DNA of 64,000 bases from Monodelphis domestica (GCF_027887165.1 NC_077230.1:22921327-22985326), one strand, 5' to 3'; positions 1-12,152 are shown, counted from the stretch's first letter. Translations and numbers: made by a program. The notes: generated by a model not told the origin, from the letters alone.

Positions 1-1165
1 GCAATGAAGAGGTGCCCTGACACCCTCCTTAAATGGAGGCTCTGTCATAAATTCCTGCCCTCCAATCAAAGATACAGAGAAGTATTAAGGCTTTCTATAG
101 ACGGTACAGTTCTGCATAGAGTTCTATATTCTATAGGTATTACAGTAGAAAGAGCCCTGAAACAGGAATTAGAGAACCTATGTCCAGATTCTGACTGTGC
201 AGCTGCATTTTACTCTCTATTTCACTTTGGAAAAATCCATAGATCTTTAGACCTCGGTTTCTTTATTTGAGCAATGAGGAAGTTAGACTACATGATCTTT
301 AAGATTCCTTTGGGCTCTTTGAACTTAAAACATTCCAGTCTGCATTTTTAAAAAACCACTCAGTCTTTCCTCCCACACAAGCAGCTAACCTGTTTATACA
401 GAAATGGTTGTGTTAGACAAGGAGATGCAAATCCTTTTACCCAATAGCTGTGCTTTCAAAAGCACAGAGATTTTCCCTAACTCAGAGGAGAGATCTCTGG
501 CACAATCTTAATCACCAGTAAAGAACTTAGAGAAGAAATGTGGGGAAGGCCACGTGGAACCCACTGTCTATGCTCCAGCAAGTTCAGACTATACCAGCTT
601 GAGGTGTTCTTCAGAGAAGGGGTGGAAAGAAAGGCATTTCTAAAATAACAGCTTTCTGGTCCCACAGAGACCTTTAAAAATTAACTGGGAGGTTTGTTAA
701 GGGGGAATCCTCATTTAGAGAGTAGGTAACCACCATAATGCATTAGAGGCCACCATCTGCCACCAGTCTTTTGCTGCCACCAAGGATAGTCAGCATTTAC
801 TAAGTGGCCTATAATTTCTGTGCTGTCCCCCTTCCCAAACTCTGTCCAGTGCTGCGAGTGTATCCTATGCATTTATTTGCCTGGCTGGCTTGTTATGGGA
901 AAATGGCCCAATCCTGTTCAGCGCCACGAAGGATTTCCTTTTACTCTCAGAATCAGGTCAGCCCAGAGGAATGGAAAATATTTATGGGTGAGCCGTCTCT
1001 GTAGGCAGCTGCCTTGGTGTGTGTGTGGGCACTGCCCAGCCTTTGCCTTCGGGAACCCACTTAGCTGAATATAGCTCAGTTTCCACCGTGACCTCCCACA
1101 CCTACTCCTACCCCTATCTCCGCAAATAAAAAGACTCGGAGGCCAACACACAAGGGAAACCCTAT
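1..1165. other. Non-repetitive flank, no gene seen
   Basis: I recognise no transposon, exon or RNA gene here. An open frame at 4-270 (+) matches no family I know and has no supporting splice or promoter context, so it is not called. A perfect POU octamer ATGCAAAT lies at 425-432. The lack of SINEs makes this the left edge of a transposon-poor tract running to about 9.1 kb, broken by one MIR-like copy. Confidence 0.5.
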
Positions 1166-1169
1166 TGCA

Positions 1170-1600
1170 GCTGTGCTTCGTTTGAGTCGAACGATGGTGC
1201 CCAGGAAAGCAAGAGCTGGTTTGGCCGCGGGTCAGCGCTATTCGCCTCCATTCTTTGCTGGGCAAGGAAAGATGGGAAAGGAGAGGACGCCAGGGCCCGA
1301 GAGACCCGTGGTGTCCGCAGGACTTGTTTGTGCTCGGAAACTGGCGGCTCTGGCGGAAGCTTAGGTGGGGGCGGGTCACGTGCAGCAGTGGCAGCAGCCT
1401 GTGCGGCTGCGGTTGGCTACAGCCTGGGCTCGGGACTAGAAACTAACTGGCCCGGCTCCTTTTGGTAGCAGATCCCGGAGCCGAGGACATTCGGTGGAAG
1501 CCACCGACCCCGCCCCGAGTTGCTTGAGGGAAGAAAGGAGGCGTGGAAACGGGGTGGAGAAGGATCCGGCTTGAGAACTGAAGCGCACTGGGTCTTCCCT
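1170..1600. promoter_or_regulatory. CpG-rich segment A (putative CpG island)
   Basis: CpG dinucleotides become frequent over this stretch, unlike the flanks, and no interspersed repeat interrupts it. A palindromic E-box CACGTG (USF/MYC type) is at 1377-1382. Open frames run through on both strands (918-1379 minus, 1173-1364 plus), but they overlap each other and look like low-stop GC-rich shadow frames. It may be a promoter or first exon of a transcript leaving the window, or an orphan CpG island. The strand cannot be told from sequence alone. Confidence 0.5.
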
Positions 1601-1959
1601 CGTTCCCTAGAGGACCGCCTGTAAAAAAAAAGGAAGTGTTTTTCTAAGCAGCTTCAGGTGCCCAAGAGGTTGAGGGCAGCATGGTGGCGGGAGAGGATAA
1701 GATAGGTCTTCCCATCCTGCTCCCCAAAGGCCTGGGACTGTGAAGAGAAGGGTTGGATAGGGTGGGGCTGGAGGGAAGAGATGAAGCTATTCAGGCTTGG
1801 GGCGGGGAGGGGGGAGCAGACTGGGTCGGAGACCCTAGGAGTCGCGATGGCTAACGGATGTTCGTTCTCTTCCTCACCCCCACCTCCCCTTTCGGCTTCT
1901 CTAAATACTAAATTCCTCAATCCCTCCTTCCTAGTCCCTGGGGAGCCCCATTATACGCA

Positions 1960-3310
1960 GTGGAGAATGCACACCCCTCCCCTCGGGCGGCCGTGCTCCC
2001 CGCTGCGCTCCAGCTGCCTCGCTGGGCTCTGGGCTGCCACTAGGGAGGTGGAGAGTCCCCAGCTGCGGTGACTGTTTCCCGGCCAGCGAGTAAGGTCGTG
2101 GCTGCCAGTCTCCTGTTCTTCCTCTAGGGAAGGTACAGATAACAGCATCCCGCAAAAGAACTCCTTTCCCTAGTCGTGGGGATGACAACAGACACAAACA
2201 GCAAGCATACTCCTCTTGCCCTCCAACCCGGTGCAGCCGCAGCCGAGAGAAAAGCACACTAGGCTTCAGGCTCAGGCTCGGGCTCGCTACCGCCTCCGCG
2301 AAAGATCTAGCGAACGAGAATGCCAGCAATTCCTCCTCCCTCTGCCTGGTGTGGGAGTCTAGGCGGGAGGGGCCGAGAAGGGAAAGAGGGAATACGGGAA
2401 AACCGTCTGCTGCTTCTCGGCACGAGGGAACTGGGATCTGCCGAGACTCACAATCCAGTGCTGTGGGATTTTTTTTCTTTCGTGCGGGATGCCTTTGTGA
2501 GGGGAGGGGAGGTTGCAATCAGGATATACAACTGAGCTGAACACTCGCTCTTTCTCTTTCGAGGTTTGCTAACCTCCGTGCCCATCTTGTGAATTTCCTT
2601 CCAAGCCTGGGGTGGGAGTTCCCCACCTCTCACTTAGAAGCTTGGGGAAGAGGGGAGTGGGATTCGCCAAACAGAATAAAGTCCCCAGCCCTGGGAGCCC
2701 ACCAGCCCATGAATGGGAGAGGAGAGGAAGAAGAAACGTTTGCTTCTCCCAAGTCGGGAGGTTGTGGGGCCAGGCGGACGCGTCCCAGACAGAAGCACAA
2801 GCATACTTTATTCTGCCTCGCAGTTTGGGGCTCTGGGGCAATAACGAACCGCACAAACTTTCCTTTCCCTAGAGTAGGGTTCAGCACACTCAAGTCTCTT
2901 CCGGATGAACACGGGGGCGAGAAACACTGTCCTTTAGGCTGGGCTGGGAGAGCGATTGAGGGGGAGAGGGGGAAACCTCGTGTAATTTCCTTCCTTGGCG
3001 AAGCTGGGAGGAGGGGAGAGGGGAGGGGGCCTAGACCACATGCACTTTCGTTTCTCACGGGCGGCGGCGCGTGTCACGTTGCGGCTGCAAATCTGCGTTT
3101 GGCAGCAGCGGCAGCCGCGGTAGCTCTGTGTGGAGTCTGGCTGGGGGTGAAGCGAGACGCCATTTGCATCCACAACACACTTCGCTCTCCGATCAGGTTC
3201 ATGCGGGAAACTGGGGCGGAGGGGAGGGAGGAGGGGGAAGGGGGATTGTCGCCCGCTGCGGAAGCTTATTACGACAGTGACACTGATTAGATGCCTTGTT
3301 TGTACGTGCA
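1960..3310. promoter_or_regulatory. CpG-rich segment B with POU octamer (putative CpG island)
   Basis: GC-rich, CpG-containing and transposon-free. The densest part, 3055-3250, holds GCGGC-type runs followed by a perfect octamer ATTTGCAT at 3162-3169 and a related TGCAAAT a little upstream. The plus frame 2589-3290 (233 codons) and several minus frames are all open together, which argues for stop-poor composition rather than coding. The block 3060-3310, which ends in AT-rich sequence, looks like a promoter or enhancer core. This is inference from composition and motifs only. Confidence 0.5.
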
Positions 3311-5084
3311 TAGAATAGGGGTGGGTCTTTTTTTCTCCCCTCATCTTTTTTCTGGATATACTTTCTGTTTGGAAAGTTGCGGGGATTTTTTTTTTTTAAT
3401 ACTACACAGCTGCTGTCTTAAGGGCTGAATTATGCGAGCACGTTTGCTTACCCTGGGGGAGTAACGCGTATAAGCCAACTCAGGGATTACATCCGAGGCC
3501 CAGCGCCATAGAAATCCAGCCCTCAGTTTTTAATGAGCTTTTGAATCGGAGAGCGCTTCAAGGCGCTCATAAAGCCAAGACTCGATTTCCATCTGCCCCC
3601 GTTGCCTCCGTGTTCAGTTTGTCTGTGGAAACCTAGCGATCCGTGCAGAACTCCATGAGGGAGGGCTTGCTGCCAAGGGTGATCCGAAGCCAATTTTCCT
3701 GTCCGACCCTGACCAATGGAAAAAATGACGGCGTAGCTCCAATCAAACACCCCACTATCGTAAATGCGCCCAACCCCGTGTCTAGTGCACGAACGAGGGC
3801 GCCTTTCAAATTAACCACAGAGGAGGGGGTGGGGAGAGAAGCCGTGAGGTTTGCCTTCTCCTGAGAGGCATGTTGGAGACTAAGGTGAATTTTCAATAGG
3901 ATGAGAGGGATCTGTTCAAATAGTGGCATTAACTTCGTCCACCAAGCCCGTGTTTTTCCCCCAAGTGTGTTTTAAACATAATCAACATTCTTAGTATTTA
4001 AATCAAGCAGAGAGGTTAGTTCAGTCAGGCTTTCTGTGAGGATGCTTTGTTTATCAGTAAATCAAAACATCGAGTGTCAGACTGGTACCAACATGTAAGT
4101 AGTGTTTATATACAACTGAGGATGGAAGGCACTGGGCTACCCATTGGAGGTATCATCCTGACTTGTTCTGTCTCAGTACCGATACTGTTCTTCCTCCTTT
4201 GCGCTCCCGCCCTCTGGGACCTTTAAATTCAATGGAGCCGAATAGAAGCTTTTAAAAATCGCAGCTTTTAATTTTCGGTTTGCGTTCCCTCCTTTAGCCA
4301 CCCCCCTTTACGATTACAGTATTCTCGGGTTCATCTTATCTGCTCCTGTTTGCTTTTACTTCAGAGGGAACGATAATAGATTATTATTTTACGTCCCTCT
4401 TCTCCCTCACCCCCCACCCCACCCGCTTTGCACGTGCCTGAGGGGCCTTGGAGCCAGTGACTAGACAATGTGTTTCCGATCGTTCCCTCCGCTCTCTCTA
4501 GCACGTCACACCGAGTTGAAAAGGAGGAATTTGAACACTTTTGATAAAGCCCGAAAACTGGAACTGTGACTAACTACTGTGGGGCAGTAATTTTATTCTG
4601 AATGTGAAGGGCAAGAGGAATCACTCTGAAGGTTGGCAACCGCCAGTTTAGGTTTGAAAGAGAACTCTTCGGCCTTGCAGACCGCGAGGGGAGCAGGCAG
4701 CCCTCAGAGAAGCCTGAGTCTTTGGTCTTTGTCTTTAGACAGAGAGGGCTCCAGTGTTCAGTACCGATAAAGATCTACAGAGAGCACACTTGACCAACAC
4801 ATTTCCATAAAATGTATCGTTGTCTAGTTGGACAGCATCATGGCAGAAACACAAAAGTACGGACTTTTTACTTTTTAAGGGGAAAATAAACACAACAATA
4901 AGGCCATCCAACCCCGAAATATAGAGACTTTTTTTTTTGCTTTGTAGTAATACAGCAATTACTTTCACTCTGACCCAAAGTTTTGTTCTCCCCTCTTCAA
5001 AAACAAAGAAACAGTGTTCTGTTTCTAAAAAGTAAACCAAAAGTTATTAGAATAATAAAGTGAGAAGCTAGAGCACAAAGTTGG
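3311..5084. other. Transposon-free non-coding tract with candidate regulatory blocks
   Basis: I see no repeat or gene. There is a short stable hairpin at 3551-3568 (GAGCGC arms, 6-nt loop). A CCAAT-box-like ACCAATGG lies near 3712-3719. An AT-rich homeodomain-like block spans about 4225-4400. A second CACGTG E-box is at 4431-4436. Mixed AT- and GC-rich sequence without SINEs fits a cis-regulatory region, but there is no direct proof. Confidence 0.4.
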
Positions 5085-5265
5085 ATGTTAAGAGTTGGAA
5101 GGGACGCTATCAATCAACCAACCCCCCTCATTTACAGATGAAGATAATGAGGTCTGAAAAAAATTGTAATTTGCCCTACATTGCTGTGCTAGAGGCAGAA
5201 CCAGAACGAGAACCCAGATCTGATTCCTAGCTGTAGATTTTTTCCTCCATACCTTGCACATCAAA
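5085..5265 (-). mobile_element. MIR-like CORE-SINE
   Basis: The plus strand shows the reverse complement of the CORE-SINE signature: AGAGTTGGAAGGGAC at the left, TTTACAGATGAAGATAATGAGG in decayed form, then GAACCCAGATCTGATTCC. It is strongly diverged, so old. No target duplication is visible. Confidence 0.6.
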
Positions 5266-6220
5266 AACTTTTTGAAATTGGAGAAATATCTTCATTATGC
5301 AAACATTAAATTATGGGCCATTTTTAACCTTTCCTTTGAATTGGAAAGTAAGAAAACATGAGAAAAATCACCAAGATTAAAAGTTTTTCATTTCAAGTAT
5401 CCAAAATTAGCTACACTTATTTATTTTGACTTGGGTTAAAATGTCTGACTTGATGGGACTCCTTCTAGAGCTTAAAATATACCTTGAATGCACTTATACA
5501 TTTGGTTTAAACGCCACGGATATTTCCCAACAAAGTAAAATTCTTTAATTTTATTAGGGAGTCAGGTGCCCTGGAGAAGTAGGAAAAAAAATGTATTCAA
5601 AAAGAGCTTTCCATCCTTGTTGGCCTTTTCAGACCAATATTACATCAGTAGTGGCCAGACCCTCTGCCTGCCTTGATTGTCTCCATCTTCTAATCCCAAT
5701 TTCGCCAAATGGATGGATTTAACTCTTTTCCACCCATCTCCAAACCTGCAAAAGTCCAAAGTCCATAGATGGAAGGGCTGCCAAATGCTACTACCTGTCT
5801 GCATGCGTATACTTCTTCCCACCTCCTAAACACACACAGAATACACTCTCCCATACATTGGCCTTCGCCAATCTCAACCTAGAAATAATACTTAAAAGAA
5901 AAAAAGTGAGATGAAAGAAGGAGGCGGAAGAGGAAGGGAAAAAAATACCCCAGTTTGTGAACCTTATATTCCCGCTCTCTTCTGTCCTGGTCCATTCCTC
6001 CCCCAGCCAAAGAGCCTCTCTGGGAACTCTTGAAGTAGGCAGAACCTATGAGAACAACGGTAGAGAACATTAAATAATTCAGGTCTCGGCATAAAATAAG
6101 TTTCAACTTGTCTAAAAGAACAATAGCTTAGCCACTAAGGAAGGATATGTGAGAACTGAATGGTAAAGGGGGCACAGGGTAGCCCCGTCTCCCACAAAGC
6201 ATACCCCGGGGTCTGATAAC
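5266..6220. other. Unique AT-moderate sequence, nothing identified
   Basis: No recognised repeat, exon or RNA gene. The longest frames are 60-75 codons, as expected by chance. Confidence 0.5.
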
Positions 6221-7780
6221 CAACAGATGACTACTGGAAAACGTGGCTCAAACCAATCACTCCATTATGCTGCGTGACAGTGAACCTTGGCGTAGAATCC
6301 TAAACGTCAGTAACTTTGCCTGCTAGCTGGTGTCATTAATGCAGCGTAATATGGAGCCCCCTCCCCCTCCCCCGGCACCACTCGCTCTACCGAAACTGCT
6401 AGCTCCGAGCCAGAGACGAGTGAATGACTGCGCTGCAGCTTCCTGCAGCAGATCAGGGCTTTCCCCTTCGCCAAAGCTAGCAAACCTGAGGCGAGTTGGG
6501 ACCCGGCAGCTGCAAGCACCGGAGCCCTATTACCTCAATTACGATTCGAGATGGTTGGTACGGGTTAGCAACTACACTTCCCCCCTTTAAAAAAAATGCA
6601 CGGAGATAGACAGGGCCTGTCAGCTGATGTGACTGACTTTCCTATGAAGACCTTCGGGGAGTCCCCGAGGCACAGCCGGTGCCCCAGTTTCCTCTCTCCC
6701 CGGGCAGTGCCTTGCCCCGCCTGCCTGTCGGGCGTAGCAGCGGGAGCGCCTAGCAATTGACTTATGAGGGCAGCTGGTGTCAGGGGCGGGGGATGGATTC
6801 CCCGGAGTGAGGAGGGGAGGTGAGACAGGCCAGAGCTGCCCTGCATATCTTGACACCCTCTTTCCCCCACAAAGAGGACCCCTCACCAACTCACGTAAGA
6901 ATACACCTACAGCCCCCTGCCCTTTTCCACTAACACGCCAGAGCTCTGAGCTGCAGTGGGGTGTAAAGGAGGAGGGCGCTTCTCTCTGGGGTCTGAACAC
7001 TCCGGTCTCTTGGGATCTGGACTCGTAGGAGGAAAGGGGGGGGGGGGGGGGTTGAGTCTTCGCAGCCGGGTGGGGGTGGCTCCGCTGAAGCCAACACGCC
7101 GCTTGGGTTGCTCTGCTCTTCGCCACCCCTAGCGGGAGCCTCGTTACCCTGCACTTATTACATTGACACGATCGCGGCTCCCGAGTCCCGAGGGCCGGCT
7201 GTGTTATACTTCATCTAAGGAACTCGTTCCGCTCGCCGCCACCGCGGCGGCTGCTGCTGTTGGTGCTGCAGCCGCCTCTGCTACCTCTCCCCAACCCCCA
7301 ACCCGACCCAGGAACAAAACTCTTCGGTCTTGGGACGGACCCCCTTCTTCTCCACCCTGAGACCTTATTTTTAGGAGAGGGAGCTCTTCTGAGGGATTGC
7401 TAGGCTGGGGAAAGAGAGGCAGAGGGACGGGAGAAGAGCAACCCCAGAAACCTCTCTCTCCCCTGCATTCGCACGTCCCCTCCCTCCCGCAGCCACCCAG
7501 CCAGCCTGAGGCCTCACAAAGCAGGACCGAAGCGTACATTTCTGCAGACTCATGCCGAGGTGGCGGGCGGCGCAGCCTGGAATGATTTCAAAATGCCCTG
7601 GCGTTCCAGAGAGAGCCAGGATAGCGAGAGAGCCCTCGCCTCTCCGGCCGCCAGCTAAGTAGCAGAGAGAGAAACCCCGGGAGGCTCCGGCCCCAGCGGC
7701 GCATTAAGCACACCCCGAGACATCGAGCAAGAGAAAAAAGCAAGCTCATAAGCTAGCGCCTTTTCCCGGAACCTCCAAAC
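6220..7780. promoter_or_regulatory. CpG-rich segment C (putative CpG island)
   Basis: Transposon-free, with rising CpG content. It opens with an AT/GC mixed block (6220-6360) containing CCAATCA and GTCATTAATG, motifs compatible with NF-Y and homeodomain proteins. It is densest at 7160-7300 (GCC/GCT triplet run with a CCGCGG) and 7550-7730. A G homopolymer sits at about 7038-7051. The alanine-rich frame 7163-7360 comes from the GCN triplet run and has no other support. Confidence 0.5.
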
Positions 7781-9110
7781 CCCAGGGAGCAGCTGCCATT
7801 TTCGTATGACAAGCAGCTAGAGGCTTCCTGTTAAATGTTTCTATCTTACTCCCTCCCCAACTTACAGCTTTCTTCTTTTTTTTTTCTTGCTGGAGAAAAA
7901 TTAATAAGATTTTGTTCTAAAGAAACCGTTACACATCATTGGGTAAAGGCGGGAATTCTCGATCGTCGAGTGAACAGCCACCCCACACACAGACGAATTA
8001 AGTCTCTGGATTCATAACGGTTTGATTGTGCTTAGTCTACCAGAAGGGTTAGTTAGCCACATACCCAGGCTCAACTTCCAGAGTTTCAGTTCTGAGAGGG
8101 AAGAGGCGCTTACCCTTGACCCAACTAAAGGCGCATTTCCTAGAATTACTCCCCTCCAATCTTCCCCTCATACTAATTGAAAACTAAATATGGTACATTT
8201 GATTAGTCATCTCCTTTCCAAAGCCCCTTGTTTAAGCACTGCAGGCCTTGTGAGTTTCGCTCTTTCCGGGAGAAGTATTTAGCCTGGGGTTTAAGAGGTG
8301 GGGGAACGCTTTTAAAATCAGATATTCTCGGATTAAGGTTGTATTGGTAGGGGAAAAGTGATTGGGGGGGGGGGGGAGATAGTCTAATGCATGATAAACG
8401 GAACTGTCTAAATACTAGGCTGTCTGACCTGCGCAGTGATCTAGGAGCTTGATTTCCAGCTGAGAAACAAACCCTAGGAAGACAGAAAGACAGACACAAA
8501 GACAGGGGGGTGGGGTGGAAAGAGGATAAGAGAAAGAAACAATGGAGTGTGTGAAACAGACAATTAGTTAAGAAGGAGATGGGGGTTGGGAGAACAGAAA
8601 AGGAGAGAATGAGGTAGAACGTTTTCTGCCTCCTCACAAAAAAAGGCTCTCTAGTTCCCCTGTACCCACTGGGGAAGCTTTACAAAGTCACAATTTCTGT
8701 ATCCGGGTCTCGAGAACCAGCGGAAAAACAAGCTTATTCAGAACGAGAAAGCCCTCTCTGCTGGTGCAGTGTCTCATCTCCCCTCCCCCTCCCCTAAAGA
8801 TTAGATTTTAAAAATTACATAAAAGGCCTTTCATTAAAAAAAAAATCCAAAGGGAAATGATAATAAGGAAAGGGAAGGGAAGAAGTGGCTCTGTGCAGGA
8901 GGCCGGCTTTGGAGAGAGTTCAAGTCCTGACTAGGGTGTGAGTCTCAGAACCTCTCAGAGACTCACCCACTCCCTTCCCTACAGTTGGGATTTGGACTGA
9001 TTTGAAGTGGACAACATTTAGGAGGTGGGAAGGAACATCACATTATATCAGAAAAAAGTTAAGAAAATATAAAGTAGAAAGCTTTTCATTCTCTTTTACT
9101 GTCAACAATA
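7781..9110. other. Transposon-free non-coding tract
   Basis: No gene or clear interspersed repeat. It contains a G13 run at 8364-8376 and purine-rich stretches (8460-8630, 8860-8890). It is the right end of the transposon-poor region that starts the window. Confidence 0.45.
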
Positions 9111-9114
9111 GACA

Positions 9115-9297
9115 AGTACTTTGCAAAGTACTTTACATACATAGGCCCTTTTGAGCTTCAGACTATTTCCTCTTCATTTTAAAGGCCACGAAAGTGAAAC
9201 TTCTAAAATGTAAGTAAGTGCCAGATCTTGGATTTGAACCTAGGTCTTCCTGAAATCAAGTCCAGCACATATTCAATGCACCCTATCACACTGCTTT
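9115..9297 (-). mobile_element. CORE-SINE (MIR/Ther-1-like) remnant
   Basis: It ends in the antisense SINE head: GATTTGAACCTAGGTCTTCCTG, then a decayed tRNA-like box. The left part resembles the usual antisense 3' half (TTTACATACATAGGCCC). It is heavily diverged. Confidence 0.55.
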
Positions 9298-10074
9298 GGT
9301 AGGAGGAAGGCAAAGACGGAAAGAGCTACAGAGGGGAGAAGGGGTAACATTATAAAGAGCCCTGCATTCTGTCAAAAGATGAGTCCTGTTGGCATTTCTG
9401 ACATCATCCTGTGATTCTGTATAAACCAACCTCTGGGAGCCAGTTTGCTCATTTGCAAAAGTTTAGAAAAGAGTAAGTATTGTGAGAAAAGAGCATATAA
9501 ATACAAGCTATTCTTAGTGGAACTTCTGACTTAGGAATGTAGTGGGGAAGTTAGTTCTTTCCCTATTTCCCCAATAAATATCACTGAAAGTAAAAGGCAA
9601 TGCAAAGTTAATATGTTAAACTAATTGCAGGAAAATGCCTAAACTCTTTTATCCCTTCCAAAATGGGAAAACGTTTTTCTGGCAGACTTGGAAAAGGAGC
9701 TCAGCTTTGACCTGATCCAACCTGGCCACTGTCCTAGTAGTTTTTGAAAAGTTAAACTTACTCTCTAAAGTAAGAAGTAGCTACCTTTAGAGGCAGGTAG
9801 CAACTTATTTTGGAGTGTGGTCCTTCTTCCAAAGTGTACTCCCGTTCAGGTGCAAAGAGGATTGGGGGCAAGAAACAGCTTCAAACATCTAAGCTTAGAA
9901 GCAGAGGGGAGAACTCAGAGTGGATTCAAGAGCCCTGATATTTGAAAGTCAAGTTATGGAGATGAACTGACTCAGAGCCAGGATGAGCAAGCCACCTGTT
10001 TCTCAGGAAGGAATATCAGGAGGGGTGGAGGGGTAAGAGAGGCAATTAAGTTTTTATGTAAGGCCTACAATCCT
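9298..10074. other. Unique sequence, nothing identified
   Basis: No recognisable repeat or coding sequence. A short MIR-like patch (CTCTGGGAGCCAGTTTGCTC) near 9431-9450 is too short to call. Confidence 0.45.
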
Positions 10075-10262
10075 TTTAACTCTGAGTCAACTCTCACAAC
10101 CAGCTTTAGAAGCCAGTGCTGCCATTATCTCCATTTACATAAACTGAGACAAACAAAAAGTAAGCGACTTGCCCAGGGTCACGTAGTTAAGTAAGTATCT
10201 GAGGTTAGATTTGAAACTCGGTCTTCCTGGCTCCAGAACACTATCTACTTCATCACCTAACT
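10075..10262 (-). mobile_element. CORE-SINE remnant
   Basis: The antisense core GACTTGCCCAGGGTCACG at about 10167-10184 is followed by GATTTGAAACTCGGTCTTCC, the diagnostic order of marsupial CORE-SINEs on the minus strand. Divergence is moderate. Confidence 0.7.
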
Positions 10263-10361
10263 GCATTATAAGGACACCAGAGAAGAGAAATCTAAGGTCT
10301 TTCTCTATTGGAGTTTCCTTGACCACATGTGTTCCCAATATGTGTCCTTTACTTCTAAGTC

Positions 10362-11184
10362 AAGAAATATTTTTTATTAAATGCTTTCTAAGTGCTTAGC
10401 ACTGTGCTAAGCTCTGAGGATACAGAGAAGTTTTTAAAAAAGATCGTACCTCCCTTCAAAGTACTGACATTCTAACAGGAAAGACCAAACTTCAACAAAT
10501 AAGTATTAGAACTTAGTCAATTGAAAGCACTCTGAGAAGGGAAGGCATTAGTCCCCAAGGAGTTCAGGAAAGGCCTTCAGAAGTAGGTGGAATTTGAGCT
10601 GAGTGAGGAAAATCCAAAGGAAGTGAAAGGAGGAGCATTGCAGCCCTGGCGGAGAGCTGATGTAAAGGCAGAGTTGGGCTATGGAGGGCTGTGTTAGGGC
10701 CCTTGGAATAATGAGTTCATGGCAGAAAGTAACATTTTTAAAAACTGGAAAGGGAGGAGGACTGTTATGAAGAACTTTATTAAATACTAGAGAGATGTCT
10801 TTTGTCTTTTGATCCTAGAGATAATAGGAAGTCACTGGAGTTTACTGGAAGGAATGGGGAAGAGGGAGGTGACATAGTCAGACCTATGCTTTAGAAAAAC
10901 CACATTGGCAGCTGATTGGAAAATGAGTTGGAGTAGGGGAGGCCTGTAAGAAAGTTAGTGCAAAGATCCAGATGAGAGAAGAGAGTAGAGAAAAGAGGGA
11001 TGAAGATGAAAGATGCTGAGCAAGTAGAAATGGCAAGAGTTGGCTGAGAGTGAGGAGGCAAAGATGACACTGACTTGTCAAGACTGAGTGACTAGGGGGA
11101 TAGTGACAGACATCCTGAATAGTAAAATGTAGGCGTTTGGGGAGGGACAGATAATGAGTTCTGTTCTGGACATGTTGAATTTGA
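10362..11184 (-). mobile_element. L2/CR1-clade LINE, 3' end, degenerate
   Basis: The left end shows the typical antisense 3' terminus of an L2-type element (AAGTGCTTAGCACTGTGC followed by GATACAGAGAAG). It continues with landmarks of the RT/3' region in antisense (GTCACTGGAGTTTACTGGAA, GACATAGTCAGACCTATGC, ATAATGAGTTCTGTTCTGG), matching the copy at 60.05-61.76 kb. No intact frame remains. The right end abuts the MAR1-like SINE at 11185. The L2 versus L3/CR1 label is uncertain. Confidence 0.65.
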
Positions 11185-12030
11185 GTTGTTCAGTTGCATT
11201 AGTCTTCATGACCCCATTTGGGGTTTTCTTGGCAAAGATATGGGAGTGGTTTGCCATATTCTTCCCCAGTTCATTTTATTTTAAAATATTTTTCCATGTT
11301 TATATATTTTATTTTCTTTCTCTCTCCTCTTCCCTACCCCCTCCTGGATCCCATAAGCACTTCCACTGGGTTATACAATGTTATCACTTTTCCACATTAT
11401 TCATTTTTGCAATAGAGCAATCTTTTAAAACTAAAACCCCAAATCATATATCCATATAAATAAATGATAAGTAATTTGTTTTTCTTCTGTGTTTCTACTC
11501 TCATAGTTCTTTCCTTGTGGATAGTATGCTTCCTCCTAAGTCTCTTGGGATTGTCTTGTATTAGCAAAGTCTATTACATTGTATTGTTCCACAATATTTC
11601 ACTTTCTGTGTATAATGTTCTCTTGGTTCTGCTCATTTCACTCTGCATCAGTTTCTGGAGATTCTTAGTATCTCATCACCATCATATACCACAATTTGTT
11701 CAGCAATTCCTCAAGCAAGGCATGCCCTGTCATTTTCCATTTTTTCCCCACCACATAGAACTGGGCTATGAATGTTTTTGTACAAACGTTTTTCATTATT
11801 ATTATCTCTTTAGGGTACAAACCTAGTAGTGGTATGGCTGGATCAAAATGTATGCATTCTTTTAAAGCCTTTTGGGCATAGTTCCAAATTGCCTTCCACC
11901 CAGTTCATTTTACAGCTGAAGAACTGAGGCAAATAGGAGTAAGGGATTTGTCCAGGGTCACACAGCTAGGAAGTGTCTGAAGTCAGATTTGAACTCAGGG
12001 AGATGAGTCTTCCTGACCACCTGCCCTTTG
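11185..12030 (-). mobile_element. MAR1-like SINE, split by an L1 insertion
   Basis: The left half at 11185-11278 carries CATGACCCCATTTGGGG and TTTTCTTGGCAAAGATATGG. The right half at 11899-12030 resumes with CAGTTCATTTTACAGCTGAA, CCAGGGTCACACAGCTAGG and TTGAACTCAGGGAGATGAG. The intervening 11279-11898 is a separate L1 fragment, so this SINE is the older of the two. Confidence 0.85.
11279..11898 (-). mobile_element. 5'-truncated L1 inserted in the MAR1 SINE
   Basis: The insert is flanked by a perfect 14-bp target-site duplication CCCAGTTCATTTTA at 11265-11278 and 11899-11912. In antisense it reads the ORF2 C-terminus (the FDPAIPLLGLYP region lies near 11810-11870) followed by a T-rich left end corresponding to the 3' tail. 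It is truncated at its 5' end, as most L1 copies are, and its frame is broken. Confidence 0.85.
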
Positions 12031-12095
12031 AGATGCTTAAGGATCACCAAACTTGAGATGGCCAAAAGGCAGGTAAGGCAGTTTGGGACTGGTTC

Positions 12096-12099
<4 letters not shown>

Positions 12100-12141
<42 letters not shown>

Positions 12142-12152
12142 CCCCCCCCCCC
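12100..12152. repeat. (CT)n microsatellite ending in a C12 run
   Basis: A CT dinucleotide array with one TTT interruption runs straight into a C homopolymer. It is a polypyrimidine tract with polymorphism and sequencing-error potential. Confidence 0.95.

Noticed and set aside
4..270. 88-codon frame at the left edge with several cysteines
   Set aside because: No recognisable domain, no splice or promoter context, and within chance length. It may be cut by the window edge, so an exon cannot be fully excluded.
2589..3290. 233-codon plus-strand frame in CpG segment B
   Set aside because: Several frames on both strands are open over the same bases; GC-rich sequence has few stops, and the residues are low-complexity Gly/Arg/Glu.
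7163..7360. Polyalanine-containing frame resembling those of developmental transcription factors
   Set aside because: Produced by a GCN triplet run; no homeobox or other domain follows before the stop.
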